Shown: one piece after another, positions 38,160 to 47,766 of the stretch | How the letters are laid out: the number at the start of each line of letters is the position of its first letter | Position numbering within the stretch: position 1 is the stretch's first letter | Source of the DNA: Actinomycetota bacterium | Lineage (GTDB): Bacteria; Actinomycetota; Acidimicrobiia; IMCC26256; PALSA-555 | Length of the DNA stretch: 57,573 nucleotides | Direction: 5' to 3' | Assembly (NCBI GenBank): GCA_016870355.1 | Contig: VGBR01000001.1 | Location: forward strand, 1-57,573 | Program-made: the position numbers and the translations under genes | Notes under the pieces: model-generated | Told to the model about the DNA's origin: nothing | The model's input: the letters and a program-made list of their open reading frames with translations, nothing else | The model's database searches: none

Positions 38160-38950
38160 CTCGGAGCGCGGTGGTCGGTCGCCGGGCCCGCGAACGCCTG
38201 CGCGATGTCGATCCACGCCCGAGCGTGCCGACCGGTGATCTCCAATCTGGTGTCGGCCGGGTTGCGGCGTTGGGTGACGACGTGGCAGAAGTCCAGCGCG
38301 GGGCCGCGTACCACGTCCGCCGCTGGCTCACCCCACGTCCAGGTGGTCGCGTCGGGCGCGGTGAGCTCGACCCGCACGTCGGCCTCGGGCATCTCCATGC
38401 CGCGGTTGCGGTAGGCGTGCGCACGCGTGCGCACTCCGAGATCGGCGACGTGATGGAGCCGCGCCGTGGGCTCTCGAGTGACACCCAGTCCGTCGGCGAC
38501 GTCCTCGCCGTGCGCCCACGTCTCCATCAAGCGCGAGGTCGCGAACGACATCGCCGACATCAGCCCGGTGATCCACGGTAGCCGGGCCTTTGCCTCGTGC
38601 GTGTGGAGGGCAGCCAGTGTCGCGGCCCGCGATGCGCGCCACCACGCGAGCACATCACGGCCGGACTTCGATCGGCCTTCGCCGATGAGCCGCGCACCGA
38701 GCGCGTCCGGGCTCTCGGCGATCGCGCGCATGAGGTTCTCCAACCGCACCTGGAACGCCTCGGCGTCGCTTGCGGCGGTCGACGCGAGGTCCTCGGAGTA
38801 TGCGAGATGTGCGATCGAGTCGCGAACGTCCCAGCCGCCTGCCGGCGTGGGTGTCCGCCACGCGGTCTCGTCGAGCTCCGCGACGAGCGCGTCGAGGCTG
38901 GCGTGCTCCGCAGCGAGGTCATCGAGCAGCGCTGCATACGCGTCGGCCAT
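38156..38950 (-). CDS. TIGR03084 family metal-binding protein (mycothiol-dependent maleylpyruvate isomerase-like, DinB fold)
   Basis: The ATG at 38950 (MADAYAALLDDLAAEHASLD) gives 264 residues. The DinB-type bundle is shown by GWDVRDSIAHLAYSEDLAST and METWAHGEDVADGLGV, whose His and Asp/Glu residues are the expected metal ligands. The C-terminal half matches the TIGR03084 extension (RVELTAPDATTWTWGEPAAD). In actinobacteria such proteins use mycothiol or serve unknown thiol-dependent reactions. The longer frame from 39043 is in the divergent gene's promoter region. Confidence 0.85.
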   Translation of the reverse strand: MADAYAALLDDLAAEHASLDALVAELDETAWRTPTPAGGWDVRDSIAHLAYSEDLASTAASDAEAFQVRLENLMRAIAESPDALGARLIGEGRSKSGRDVLAWWRASRAATLAALHTHEAKARLPWITGLMSAMSFATSRLMETWAHGEDVADGLGVTREPTARLHHVADLGVRTRAHAYRNRGMEMPEADVRVELTAPDATTWTWGEPAADVVRGPALDFCHVVTQRRNPADTRLEITGRHARAWIDIAQAFAGPATDHRAPS

Positions 38951-39101
38951 GGCGCCGACGGTAGCGGCCGTGAACCGTGGCCAACATCCCGCGCCGATGA
39001 CCGGTACACGGCCGGACCGGTCACACCGACCGCCACCGGACACGATGGCCCCCCGTCGAGCGCGTTGGCTCGACGTGCGGGCGGCAGTTTACGTTTCCGG
39101 G

Positions 39102-40511
39102 ATGCGGATCATCTCCGGTGGCTCCTACGTGCCGTACCGCCGCCTCGATCGGGCGACGATCTCCGAAGCGCTGGGAACACCGCCCGCGCCCGGCACCCGC
39201 TCGGTGGCGTCCTACGACGAGGACGCCACCTCGATGGGTGTCGAGGCGGCGCGCAACGCCCTCGCGAACGTCCCACCCGAGCTCGCGCCCGAGCTCGTGT
39301 TGTTCGCGACCTCGACGCCGGCGTACCTCGACAAGACCAACGCCACCGCCATCCACGCTGCGCTCGGGCTCGACCGCTCGATCGCCGCGTTCGACGTGGT
39401 CGGTTCCGTCCGCTCGGGGATGGCTGCGATGCAGCTCGCTGGGAGCGCATCGCAGCGCACGCTCGTCGTCCGATCCGACGTGCGCACCGGCCTTCCCGGG
39501 GGCGCGGACGAGCGTGACGGCGGCGATGGCGCGGCCGCGTTCCTCTTTGCACCGGCAGGTGCCGACGTTCCTGCGCAGACCACCGCACTCGGACGCGGTG
39601 CCGCGACCCTCGAGTTCCTCGACCGGTGGCGGCTGCCGGGAGAGCCAGCGTCGCACGTCTGGGAGGAGCGCTTCGGCGAGCACGCGTACGTACCGCTCGC
39701 GCAGGCTGCCTTCACCGACGCGTGCAAGAGCGCCGGCATCACACCCGAAGACCTCGACCATGTGCTCGTCTCGGGTCCGCACTCGCGCGCGGTCCGGGTC
39801 GCGAGCAAGGCCATCGGTGTGCGGCCCGACGCGCTCGTGGACAACCTGAGCGCGACGGTCGGCTACACGGGCGCGGCGCACAGCGGCATCGCCCTCGCCG
39901 ACGTGCTCGAGACGACCGAGCCGGGCAAGAAGATCGGGGTGCTCCTCCTCGCTGACGGCGCCGACGCACTCATCTTCGAGACCACCGACGCGCTCGGCAC
40001 GATCAAGCCTCGGCGCACGGTGGCCGAGCAGCTCGCGGCTGGCGTCGGCGGTCTGTCGTACGAGACCTTCCTCACCTGGCGGGGGATGCTTGACCGTGAG
40101 CCGCCGCGACGCCCGGATCCGGTGGCTCCCGCCGCGCCCCCGTCACTTCGATCGGAGGACTGGAAGTTCGCGTTCGCGGCGTCGCGGTGCGAGGCCTGCG
40201 GTGAGCGTCACCTTCCTCCGGCCAGAGTGTGCGCGAAGTGCGGCTCGATCGACCAGATGACCAGCGAGCGCATGGCCGACGTCCCCGCGACGATCGCGAC
40301 GTTCACCGTCGACCGCCTCGCCTTCACTCCCAGCCCACCGCTCGTCGCGGCGGTGCTCGACTTCGACGGCGGTGGCCGCTTCCGTGGCGAGCTCACCGAC
40401 GTCGACCCCGCCGCGGTGAAGGTCGGAGATCGCATCGAGATGACGTTCCGGCGCATCACCACCGCGCAGGGCGTGCACAATTACTTCTGGAAGGGCAAGC
40501 CCGCCCGGTAG
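39102..40511 (+). CDS. HMG-CoA synthase/KAS III-like protein fused to a DUF35 zinc-ribbon/OB domain
   Basis: The ATG at 39102 gives 469 residues. Residues 1-345 form a thiolase-fold synthase domain (ISGGSYVPYRRLDR, ELVLFATSTPAYLDKTN, DNLSATVGYTGAAHSGIAL). From about residue 360 a DUF35 domain follows: zinc ribbon CEACGERHLPPARVCAKCG, then an OB fold. The region that normally bears the nucleophile Cys reads AFDVVGSVRSGMAAM (residues 96-110) with no Cys, while His227 and Asn248 fit the other catalytic positions. It therefore may bind acyl-CoA without acylating. The gene sits 20 bases before a thiolase, like the thiolase/HMGS/DUF35 complexes of archaea and aldolase complexes of sterol breakdown. 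Confidence 0.8.
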   Translation: MRIISGGSYVPYRRLDRATISEALGTPPAPGTRSVASYDEDATSMGVEAARNALANVPPELAPELVLFATSTPAYLDKTNATAIHAALGLDRSIAAFDVVGSVRSGMAAMQLAGSASQRTLVVRSDVRTGLPGGADERDGGDGAAAFLFAPAGADVPAQTTALGRGAATLEFLDRWRLPGEPASHVWEERFGEHAYVPLAQAAFTDACKSAGITPEDLDHVLVSGPHSRAVRVASKAIGVRPDALVDNLSATVGYTGAAHSGIALADVLETTEPGKKIGVLLLADGADALIFETTDALGTIKPRRTVAEQLAAGVGGLSYETFLTWRGMLDREPPRRPDPVAPAAPPSLRSEDWKFAFAASRCEACGERHLPPARVCAKCGSIDQMTSERMADVPATIATFTVDRLAFTPSPPLVAAVLDFDGGGRFRGELTDVDPAAVKVGDRIEMTFRRITTAQGVHNYFWKGKPAR

Positions 40512-40531
40512 CCCTCATCGAAAGGAACCTC

Positions 40532-41725
40532 ATGGCCAGTCACGGGATCCGTGATCGCGTCGCCGTCATCGGCATGGGTTGCACGCCGTTCGGCGAGCAC
40601 TGGGACAAAGGACCCGAAGACCTCCTCGTCGATGCGGTAGGCGACGCGCTCACCTCGGCCGGCGTCGAGAAGGACCAGGTCGACGCGTACTGGGTCGGCA
40701 CGATGGGCTCGGGGATCTCGGGTCTCACGCTCTCGCGACCGTTGCGAATCGACTACAAGCCGGTGACGCGCGTCGAGAACATGTGCGCGACCGGTTCGGA
40801 GTCGTTCCGCAACGCGTGCTACGCGGTCGCGTCCGGAGCGTTCGACATGGTGATGGCGACCGGGGTCGAGAAGCTGAAGGACGGAGGGTTCTCCGGCCTC
40901 GCGATCAGCTCCCCGCCGGGTGACGGCACCACGGCCGACTTGAGCGCACCCGCGCTGTTCAGCCTGCTCGGCCCCGCGTACTGCAAGAAGTACGGCGTGG
41001 ATGATGCTGAGTTCAAGGACGTGCTCACCCGCATCGCATGGAAGAACCACTACAACGGCGCACGCAATCCTCGTGCCCAGTTCCGCAAGGAGGTGCCGAA
41101 GGACGCGATCGCGTGCTCGCCACTCATGGCTGGCAACCTCGGCATCTTCGATTGCTCCGGTGTGTCCGACGGTGCCGCCGCGGCGGTGATCGTGCGAGCC
41201 GAGGATGCGCACAAGTACACCGACAAGCCACTGTTCGTGAAGGCGTTGTCGTTCGTCGCCGGTCCGGCAACGGGTGTGGTCGACAACGATTACGACTACA
41301 CGACCTTCACCGAAGTGGCGCGAGCAGCCGAGGACGCGTACTCGCAGGCCGGCGTCAGCGACCCGCGCGCCGAGATCGCGATGGCCGAGGTGCACGACTG
41401 CTTCACGCCCACCGAGCTCGTGTTGATGGAAGACCTCCAGTTCGCCGAGCGCGGCTTCGCGTGGAAAGAGGTGCTCGCGGGCACCTTCGACCTCGACGGC
41501 GACTTGCCCGTGAACCCCGACGGTGGCCTGAAGGCGTTCGGCCACCCGATCGGCGCGTCCGGGCTGCGCATGCTCTTCGAGTGCTGGCTCCAGCTGCGCG
41601 GCGAAGCACCCGAAGACCGCCGCATCAAGACGCTCGAGCAGGGCAAGAAGCTCGCCCTCACCCACAACCTCGGGGGCTCGCCGGGCGAGTGCGTCAGCTA
41701 CGTCGGGATCGTCGGGGCTGAGTGA
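40532..41725 (+). CDS. SCP2-type thiolase / acetyl-CoA acetyltransferase family protein
   Basis: The ATG at 40532 is preceded by AAAGGA; 397 residues. The acylation site is VENMCATGSESFRNA with Cys85; MAEVHDCFTPTELVLMEDL and GGLKAFGHPIGASGLRML give the His residues, and GGSPGECVSYVG is at the end with a second Cys. This is the non-decarboxylating, SCP-x/Ltp branch of thiolases that usually works with a DUF35 partner. The DUF35-bearing protein directly upstream is the obvious partner. It could do the thiolytic or aldol-type cleavage of a branched or sterol-derived acyl-CoA; the true reaction is not known. Confidence 0.9.
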   Translation: MASHGIRDRVAVIGMGCTPFGEHWDKGPEDLLVDAVGDALTSAGVEKDQVDAYWVGTMGSGISGLTLSRPLRIDYKPVTRVENMCATGSESFRNACYAVASGAFDMVMATGVEKLKDGGFSGLAISSPPGDGTTADLSAPALFSLLGPAYCKKYGVDDAEFKDVLTRIAWKNHYNGARNPRAQFRKEVPKDAIACSPLMAGNLGIFDCSGVSDGAAAAVIVRAEDAHKYTDKPLFVKALSFVAGPATGVVDNDYDYTTFTEVARAAEDAYSQAGVSDPRAEIAMAEVHDCFTPTELVLMEDLQFAERGFAWKEVLAGTFDLDGDLPVNPDGGLKAFGHPIGASGLRMLFECWLQLRGEAPEDRRIKTLEQGKKLALTHNLGGSPGECVSYVGIVGAE

Positions 41726-41793
41726 CCGAGCAGCGTCTGACCGCGCGGCACCCGTAGCGAAGCGGAGGGTGCTCGCCAGCGAGCGAACGCCCG

Positions 41794-41816
41794 CGGGCCG
41801 GGTATCCCGGCCCGCA
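41794..41816. terminator. Perfect hairpin between convergent thiolase and acyl-CoA ligase genes
   Basis: GCGGGCCGGG (41794-41803), loop tat, CCCGGCCCGC (41807-41816) form a perfect 10-base-pair stem. It lies between the ends of convergent genes (41725 and 41831), so it probably serves both directions. Confidence 0.65.
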
Positions 41817-41830
41817 GAGAGCGAGCGCAA

Positions 41831-43384
41831 CTAGACGATCTTGGACTTCTGGTCGCCCCAGCAGCGGTCGCGCAGCAGTCGCTTGTAGAGCTTGCCGGTC
41901 GGCTGGCGGGGGAGATCGTCGGAGAAGTCGACGCTGCGCGGGCACTTGTAGTGCGCGAGTGACGCTCGGCAGAACTCGATGAGCTCGAGCTCGAGGTCGG
42001 GTCCCGCGTCGGCCATGTCGATGGGCTGGACGACGGCCTTGACCTCCTCGCCCATCTCCTCGTTCGGCACGCCGAACACCGCCACGTCGAGCACCTTCGG
42101 GTGGCCGATGAGGATGTTCTCGGCTTCCTGCGGATAGATGTTCACGCCGCCCGACACGATCATGAAGTCGCGCCGATCGGTGAGATAGAGGTAGCCCTCT
42201 TCGTCGAGGTACCCCATGTCACCGACCGTCGCCCAGCCTTGCCTGTTGTGCGCGGACGCAGTCTTCTCGGGATCGTTGTGGTACTCGAAGGTGATGCTGC
42301 GCGCGGTCGGCTCGAACCACACCACGCCTGACTCCCCGGTCGGCACCGGCTTGTCCTCCTCGTCGAGGATGTGCAGCGTGCCGGTATAGGCGCGCCCCAC
42401 GGAGCCCGGGTGCGCGAGCCACTCTTCGCTGCTGATCATCGTGGAGCCCGTGCCCTCGGTGGCCGAGTAGTACTCGAAGATGATCGGGCCCCACCATTCG
42501 ATCATTTGGTGCTTCACGCTCACCGGGCACGGTGCCGCGGCATGAATCGCGAGCTGGAGCGACGAGGTGTCGTAGCGGTTGCGTACGTCGTCAGGAAGCT
42601 TGAGCATGCGCACGAACATCGTCGGCACGAACTGTGCATGCGTCACGCTGTACTTCTCGATTGCCTGCAACAACGACTCGGGGTCGAAGCGCTCGAGGAT
42701 CACGCTCGGCGCGCCGATGCGGCACATCGCGATGCAGAACTGGAGCGGTGCCGCGTGGTACAGCGGAGCAGGAGACAGGTACGTGCTGGTCTCGTCGATG
42801 CCGTAGATCTGTCCGAAGCCCGCGAGCATCGGTTCGGGTGAGCCCACGGGCTTGCGCTCGAGCGGGTACTTGATGCCCTTGGGTCGCCCGGTCGTGCCCG
42901 ATGAGTAGAACATCCCGTGCCCCTCGAGCTCCTCGTCGATGGGCGTGCCGGGATACGCGGCGACGGCGGTCTCGTACCGCTCGTAGCCCTCGAGGTCTCC
43001 ACCGACGACGAGCCGGGTGTGCACACGCTCGGGCATCACGTCGAGCAGCTCGGTGACGACGCGACCGAGCGAAGCCGACACGATCACCGCTTGGGAGTCG
43101 GAGTTCTCGAGGATGTACGCAACCTCGTCGGCGTTGAAGTGGAAGTTGATCGGCGTGAAGTACAGGCCCGAGCGCTGCGCCGCCCACGCCACCTGGACGT
43201 AGTGGTGGTTGTTGTCCATGAAGATCGCGATGTGGTCGCCGAACTCGAGGCCGCGGTCCTTCAGCAGGTGGGCCAGCCGGTTCGAACCCTCGTCGAGCTC
43301 GCGGTTGGTGACCACCAATCCGCTGCTCGCCATGATGTAGGCGGGTGCGTCGGGGCGTTCCTTGGCGTGAAGTCCGGGCCACAT
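41831..43384 (-). CDS. Acyl-CoA synthetase (FadD-like)
   Basis: I start at the ATG at 43384 (MWPGLHAKERPDAPAYIM); 517 residues. The P-loop is MFYSSGTTGRPKGIKYP, the adenine motif YYSATEGTGSTMI, the hinge GDMGYLDEEGYLYLTDRRDF and the C-terminal Lys in QPTGKLYKRLLRD. It differs from the ligase at 36314 by its longer N-terminal loops. PurE ends 10 bases upstream on the same strand, so a common transcript is likely although the jobs are unrelated. It converges with the thiolase, whose CoA substrates it might supply. Confidence 0.9.
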   Translation of the reverse strand: MWPGLHAKERPDAPAYIMASSGLVVTNRELDEGSNRLAHLLKDRGLEFGDHIAIFMDNNHHYVQVAWAAQRSGLYFTPINFHFNADEVAYILENSDSQAVIVSASLGRVVTELLDVMPERVHTRLVVGGDLEGYERYETAVAAYPGTPIDEELEGHGMFYSSGTTGRPKGIKYPLERKPVGSPEPMLAGFGQIYGIDETSTYLSPAPLYHAAPLQFCIAMCRIGAPSVILERFDPESLLQAIEKYSVTHAQFVPTMFVRMLKLPDDVRNRYDTSSLQLAIHAAAPCPVSVKHQMIEWWGPIIFEYYSATEGTGSTMISSEEWLAHPGSVGRAYTGTLHILDEEDKPVPTGESGVVWFEPTARSITFEYHNDPEKTASAHNRQGWATVGDMGYLDEEGYLYLTDRRDFMIVSGGVNIYPQEAENILIGHPKVLDVAVFGVPNEEMGEEVKAVVQPIDMADAGPDLELELIEFCRASLAHYKCPRSVDFSDDLPRQPTGKLYKRLLRDRCWGDQKSKIV

Positions 43385-43394
43385 GGCCCGGACG

Positions 43395-43904
43395 CTATTC
43401 CTTCCGGTCGCCCCGGAGTCGAGCGTCCTTCTCGCGAACGGTGTCGCCCATGTCGGCCTGGAACTTCTCCATGCGGCCGCGCAGGTCGTCATCCGACGTG
43501 CCGAGGATTCGGACCGCGAGGAGGGCCGCGTTGCGGGCGTTGTCGACCGCCACCGTGGCGACGGGCACACCCGCGGGCATCTGCACCATCGACAGCAGCG
43601 AGTCGAGGCCGTCGAGCTTGGTCGCGGTGACGGGCACCCCGACGACCGGCAGCGGCGTGTACGAAGCCGTCATCCCGGGGAGGTGGGCGGCCCCGCCGGC
43701 ACCCGCGATGATCACTCGGATCCCGCGGTCCGCCGCGCCCCGCGCGTACTCGGCCATCTCGTCGGGGGTGCGGTGCGCGGAGAGGATGCGCGTCTCGTGC
43801 CGGACACCGAACTCATCGAGGGTGTCGAGTGCCGCCTGCATGACCCGGAGATCGGAGTCGCTGCCCATGATCACGCCGACCATCGCGGCGCCCTCACGTG
43901 TCAC
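43395..43904 (-). CDS. purE: 5-(carboxyamino)imidazole ribonucleotide mutase (class I PurE)
   Basis: A GTG at 43904 gives 169 residues (an internal ATG gives 162). The family motifs are [25 protein letters not shown] and [15 protein letters not shown], the substrate-binding set of class I PurE, with the catalytic His in SAHRTP. It converts N5-CAIR to CAIR in purine synthesis. PurK, normally its partner, is not in this window, as is common when genes are split. It shares a transcript with the acyl-CoA ligase downstream. Confidence 0.93.
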   Translation of the reverse strand: MTREGAAMVGVIMGSDSDLRVMQAALDTLDEFGVRHETRILSAHRTPDEMAEYARGAADRGIRVIIAGAGGAAHLPGMTASYTPLPVVGVPVTATKLDGLDSLLSMVQMPAGVPVATVAVDNARNAALLAVRILGTSDDDLRGRMEKFQADMGDTVREKDARLRGDRKE

Positions 43905-44030
43905 GACTCGACGTTAGCGACCTCACCCCCGCTCATGGCGCTGCGCGCCGGGCCGCTTGGGCCCCGGCTCGCTGCGCCGCAGGGTACCTACGGCGCGGGC
44001 GCAAGCCTCCGTCGGTAGCCTCCAGGTTCC

Positions 44031-44999
44031 ATGTTGAGGACTCGCTTGACCGACATGCTCGGCATCGAGCATCCCGTGATGCTCGCGGGCATGGGCGGAG
44101 TGTCGTACCACCGACTCGTCGCCGCGGTGTCCGAGGCGGGTGGGTTCGGTTGCCTCGGCGCGGGCGCGATGACGAGTGAGCAGATGGTCGACGAGATCCG
44201 CAAGACCAAGGACCTCACCGACAAGCCGTTCGGTGTCGACCTCCTCACGGCGCTGCCCGACCAGATGATGCAGAACGTGCAGCTGCTGATCGCGGAGGGC
44301 GCGCCCGTGTTCGTGGCCGCGCTCGGTGTGCCGAGCGAGGTCATCGACCTGTGCCACGACAACAACGTGCTCGTGGTGAACATGTGCGGAAAGGTGCGCC
44401 ACGCCGTGGCCGCGGTCGAGGCTGGGTGCGACCTGGTCGTCGCCCAGGGCACCGAGGCAGGTGGGCACACGGGAACCGTGGCGACGTTCCCGCTCGTTCC
44501 CCAGATCGTGGACGCGGTCGGCGAGCGTGTGCCCGTCGTCGCCGCCGGGGGGATCTTCGACGGGCGCGGGCTCGCCGCCGCGCTCATGCTCGGTGCCGAC
44601 GGTGTGTGGGTCGGCACCCGCTTCATCGCCACGCCCGAGGCGCGCTCGGCTCCGGGCTACAAGGACGCGCTGCTCGCGACCGGTGAGGACGGCACCGTCG
44701 TGAGCCGAGCGTTCAGTGGCAAGCCGATGCGCGTCGTGCGCAACCAGACCACCCAGCACTACGAGGAGCACCCCGAGGAGCTCAAGCCGTTCCCCGAGCA
44801 GATGATGGTGGCGGTCGGCGACGGCGTGCTCCACCTCCCCCAAGGCGACGAAGCCGAGGGCGTCGACCCCCAGCGTGAGTGCTATCCCGCCGGTCAAGGC
44901 GTCGGCGCGATCCACGAGATCGTCCCGGCTGCCGATCTCGTGCACCGGTTCGTGGAAGAGGCGGAAGCCGCGCTCGCGCGCGCCGCCCCGACGCGCTAG
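44031..44999 (+). CDS. Nitronate monooxygenase-like / 2-nitropropane dioxygenase family FMN protein
   Basis: A 322-residue TIM-barrel protein. The N-terminus reads [20 protein letters not shown], the loop [16 protein letters not shown] contains the usual catalytic His and the FMN phosphate site is [17 protein letters not shown]. Members oxidise nitronates or act as enoyl-CoA-type reductases in actinobacterial sterol and lipid pathways, so the acyl-CoA gene context allows either. The stop overlaps the convergent gmd stop at CTAG. Confidence 0.85.
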   Translation: MLRTRLTDMLGIEHPVMLAGMGGVSYHRLVAAVSEAGGFGCLGAGAMTSEQMVDEIRKTKDLTDKPFGVDLLTALPDQMMQNVQLLIAEGAPVFVAALGVPSEVIDLCHDNNVLVVNMCGKVRHAVAAVEAGCDLVVAQGTEAGGHTGTVATFPLVPQIVDAVGERVPVVAAGGIFDGRGLAAALMLGADGVWVGTRFIATPEARSAPGYKDALLATGEDGTVVSRAFSGKPMRVVRNQTTQHYEEHPEELKPFPEQMMVAVGDGVLHLPQGDEAEGVDPQRECYPAGQGVGAIHEIVPAADLVHRFVEEAEAALARAAPTR

Positions 45000-45988
45000 C
45001 GCTCGAGTTCGGCCTTCTTGGTCTCTTCGGCCAGATCCGCCTCGTACATTCCGCGCACGAGCTCGTCGAACGCGACTTTGGGCTTCCAGCCGAGCGTCGC
45101 GCTCGCCTTCGCCGCATCGCCCATGAGCAGCTCGACATCCGCGGGACGCTCGAAGCGCGAGTCCTTGCGCACGAACCGCTCCCAGTCATCGAAGCCCGCG
45201 CACCGGAACGCCACGTCGAGGAGCTCCTTCACGGTGTGGGTCTCACCCGTCGCGATGACGTAGTCGTCGGGCTCGCGCTGCTGGAGCATCAGCCACATCG
45301 CCTCGACGAAGTCGCCGGCATAGCCCCAATCGCGCGCCGCGTCGAGATTGCCGAGCGTGATCGAGTCCTGGAGCCCGAGCTTGATGCGCGCGATGCCGTT
45401 GGTGATCTTCCGCGTCACGAACTCCAACCCTCGACGTGGGCCCTCGTGGTTGAAGCAGATGCCGGATGACGCGTGGAGGCCGTACGACTCGCGGTAGTTG
45501 ATCGTCATGTGGTGCCCGAACACCTTCGCGACCCCGTATGGCGACCGCGGGTGGAACGCCGTGCCCTCGTGTTGCGGGGTCTCGCGCACCTTGCCGAACA
45601 TCTCCGACGACGAGGCCTGGTAGAAGCGGATGGGGTTGTGCTCGGCGCCGCCCACGATGCGGATCGCCTCGAGCATCCGCAGCACGCCCAGGCCGGTGAT
45701 GTCGGCCGTGAGCTCGGGCTGGCGGAACGACAGCGCCACGAAGCTCATCGCGCCGAGGTTGTAGACCTCGTCGGGCTGGACCTGCTCGACCGCGGCGATG
45801 AGCGACGACAGGTCGCGCAGGTCGCCCTCGACCAGCTCCAGCGACGGGTTCTCGTCGAGCACGAGCTTGGCCTTGGGGTTGTTCTGCCCCCTCACCAGCC
45901 CGAAGACCTGGTAGCCCTTGCCGGTGAGGAACTCCGACATGTGACGGCCGTCTTGACCGGTGATCCCGGTGATCAATGCCCGCTTCAT
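44996..45988 (-). CDS. gmd: GDP-mannose 4,6-dehydratase
   Basis: A 330-residue extended short-chain dehydrogenase. The NADP-binding motif is [16 protein letters not shown], the active site is [10 protein letters not shown] followed by [13 protein letters not shown] (Tyr-x3-Lys), and [16 protein letters not shown] is the typical Gmd substrate loop. It turns GDP-D-mannose into GDP-4-keto-6-deoxy-mannose, a precursor of fucose or rhamnose-like sugars. No fucose synthase gene lies beside it. DUF3151 ends 12 bases upstream on the same strand. Confidence 0.93.
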   Translation of the reverse strand: MKRALITGITGQDGRHMSEFLTGKGYQVFGLVRGQNNPKAKLVLDENPSLELVEGDLRDLSSLIAAVEQVQPDEVYNLGAMSFVALSFRQPELTADITGLGVLRMLEAIRIVGGAEHNPIRFYQASSSEMFGKVRETPQHEGTAFHPRSPYGVAKVFGHHMTINYRESYGLHASSGICFNHEGPRRGLEFVTRKITNGIARIKLGLQDSITLGNLDAARDWGYAGDFVEAMWLMLQQREPDDYVIATGETHTVKELLDVAFRCAGFDDWERFVRKDSRFERPADVELLMGDAAKASATLGWKPKVAFDELVRGMYEADLAEETKKAELER

Positions 45989-46000
45989 GAGGGAGTGATC

Positions 46001-46468
46001 CTACGGGGCGCCGGGGGAGCCCTGCGCCTCGGCGGCGATTCGCCCCCAACCCGGCTCCAGCTGGTGGAGGAACTGCTCGCAGCGAGTTGCCTCTGCCGTC
46101 TCACCGATCGCGGCGGCGGCTCGCTGCAAGGCCGTGAGCGCCCGCAAGAAGCCGCGGTTCTCGACCTGCTCCCAGCGCACGTACTGCGAGCCGCGCCAAC
46201 CGACCTGACGCAGCCGGTCAAGGCCTCGGTGGTAGCCCACCCGAGCGCACGCGTACGCCTCCACGTCGTCGCGGGCGAGCTCGGCGAGGCGAGCCCAGGC
46301 ATCGAGGAAGACGGGCCAATGTGCGACGACGTCAGACACCGCGTCACGACGCGACGCGGCTGGTGCGGCCAGCGCGTCCTCGAGCGCTGCCAGTGCGTCG
46401 GCCGGCTCGGGATCGAGCACGACCACGTCGGGCTTCGACGACGACATCGAGATCGGCAGGTTCGACAT
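46001..46468 (-). CDS. DUF3151 family protein
   Basis: The ATG at 46468 (MSNLPISMSSSKPDVVVLDP) gives 155 residues; the longer frame starts inside the divergent gene. Helical repeats with DVVAHWPVFLDAWARLAELA and AYACARVGYHRGLDRLRQVG match DUF3151, a TPR-like actinobacterial family of unknown function that usually shows the GYHRGLD and WRGSxYVRWE motifs. It precedes gmd by 12 bases and is divergent from the histidine phosphatase. Its role is unknown. Confidence 0.85.
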   Translation of the reverse strand: MSNLPISMSSSKPDVVVLDPEPADALAALEDALAAPAASRRDAVSDVVAHWPVFLDAWARLAELARDDVEAYACARVGYHRGLDRLRQVGWRGSQYVRWEQVENRGFLRALTALQRAAAAIGETAEATRCEQFLHQLEPGWGRIAAEAQGSPGAP

Positions 46469-46537
46469 GAGCCGTCGACGGTAGTCGGCCCACCTTCCTC
46501 GAAGAGCAAGGAGACAGGGCGCCGGTACGATCGGGTG

Positions 46538-47212
46538 ATGGCGGGCACTGCGAAAGCCAAGAAGACGCACCCGCGCTCGACGCGCTTGGTGCTCGCGCGC
46601 CACGCCGTGACCGCGCAGACCGGTCCGCTGCTGTCCGGGCGCAAAGAGGGCATCGATCTCTCCGAGGACGGGCAGCGTCAGGCGAAGGCACTCGGCGAAC
46701 GACTCGCGGATTTGCCGGTCGCAGTGGTGTACGCCAGCCCCATCGAGCGAACGACGCAGACCGCGCAGGCGGTCGCCGCGCACCACGGCCTCGAGGTGCA
46801 GGCGCTTCCCGGCGTGCTCGAAGCCGACTACGGCGAGTGGACGGGGCAGAAGCTCGCGGATCTGGCCAAGACCGACCTGTGGAAGGTCGTGCAGCACACG
46901 CCGTCGCGCGCGGCGTTCCCCGGTGGTGAGTCGCTCGCGGCGATGCAGGCGCGCATGGTGGCTGCGCTCGACGCGGTCGTGCTCGATCACTCCGGCGATC
47001 TGGTGGTCGTGGTGTCCCACGCCGATCCGATCAAGGCCGCGATCGCGCACTACACGGGCGTGCACCTCGATCTGTTCCAGCGCATCGTCGTGTCACCGGC
47101 ATCCGTGACGGCGTTCCAGTTCGGCACCCATGGGATCGCCATGCTGAAGTGCAACGACACCGGCGGGCTCGACGAGCTCAAGGGAAGTGGCGGAGAGGAA
47201 GCGCAGCAATAG
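46538..47212 (+). CDS. Histidine phosphatase family protein (MSMEG_4193 type)
   Basis: The ATG at 46538 gives 224 residues; a GTG three bases upstream is also usable. The phosphohistidine motif is LVLARHAVTAQTG (His in ARH), the second His is in VVVSHADPIKAAIA, and ASPIERTTQTAQAV gives the further Arg. Actinobacterial members form a conserved cluster with DUF3090 and SCO1664-family genes, as here. The phosphatase substrate is unknown. The TAG overlaps the next GTG by one base. Confidence 0.9.
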   Translation: MAGTAKAKKTHPRSTRLVLARHAVTAQTGPLLSGRKEGIDLSEDGQRQAKALGERLADLPVAVVYASPIERTTQTAQAVAAHHGLEVQALPGVLEADYGEWTGQKLADLAKTDLWKVVQHTPSRAAFPGGESLAAMQARMVAALDAVVLDHSGDLVVVVSHADPIKAAIAHYTGVHLDLFQRIVVSPASVTAFQFGTHGIAMLKCNDTGGLDELKGSGGEEAQQ

Positions 47213-47766
47213 TGCAGGAGCTCCCTGATCCGATCGAGCTCGAGAACCTGGATGGTCTCGGTGCCGGCGCCGTCGGTGAGCCCGGCGAGCGCGCCTTCTA
47301 CCTCCAGGCGCGTGCGGCCGACGCGCAGCTCACGGTGCTGGTGGAGAAGGAACAAGTCGCGTTGCTGGCTACGGAGGCGGTGGCGTTCCTCGATCGCATC
47401 GCTGACGACTACCCCGAAGATGCCATCTCGCTGCCCACCCAGGCTGCCGAGCTGCGCGAGCCGACGGTGCCGCTGTTTCGCGCTCGCCTGATCGGGCTCG
47501 GCTTCGATCCCGAGCGCGAGCTGGTGCTGATCGAGCTGCGTGAGCGCACCACGTCCGATGATGAAGAGGACGACGAAGTGCTCTCGGCCGAGGATGTCGA
47601 TGACGAGGACGGCGACGGGTTCGTGGCGCGCATCTACGCGACCCGTCCGCAGGTGCGAGCGATGGCGGCGCGCGGCGCGGCCGCGGTCGCGGCGGGGCGG
47701 CCGCTCTGCCCTCTCTGCGACATGCCGATGGACCCGGCCGGACACAGGTGTCCTCGCTGGAACTGA
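47212..47766 (+). CDS. DUF3090 family protein
   Basis: The GTG at 47212 shares its G with the upstream TAG; 184 residues. The family shows GEPGERAFYLQARAADAQLT, VLVEKEQVALLATEAVAFLD and a C-terminal cysteine knuckle PLCPLCDMPMDPAGHRCPRW. The Cys-x2-Cys plus His/Cys pattern suggests zinc binding. The gene overlaps the following SCO1664-family gene by 19 bases. Function unknown; the trio is a conserved actinobacterial neighbourhood. Confidence 0.9.
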   Translation: MQELPDPIELENLDGLGAGAVGEPGERAFYLQARAADAQLTVLVEKEQVALLATEAVAFLDRIADDYPEDAISLPTQAAELREPTVPLFRARLIGLGFDPERELVLIELRERTTSDDEEDDEVLSAEDVDDEDGDGFVARIYATRPQVRAMAARGAAAVAAGRPLCPLCDMPMDPAGHRCPRWN

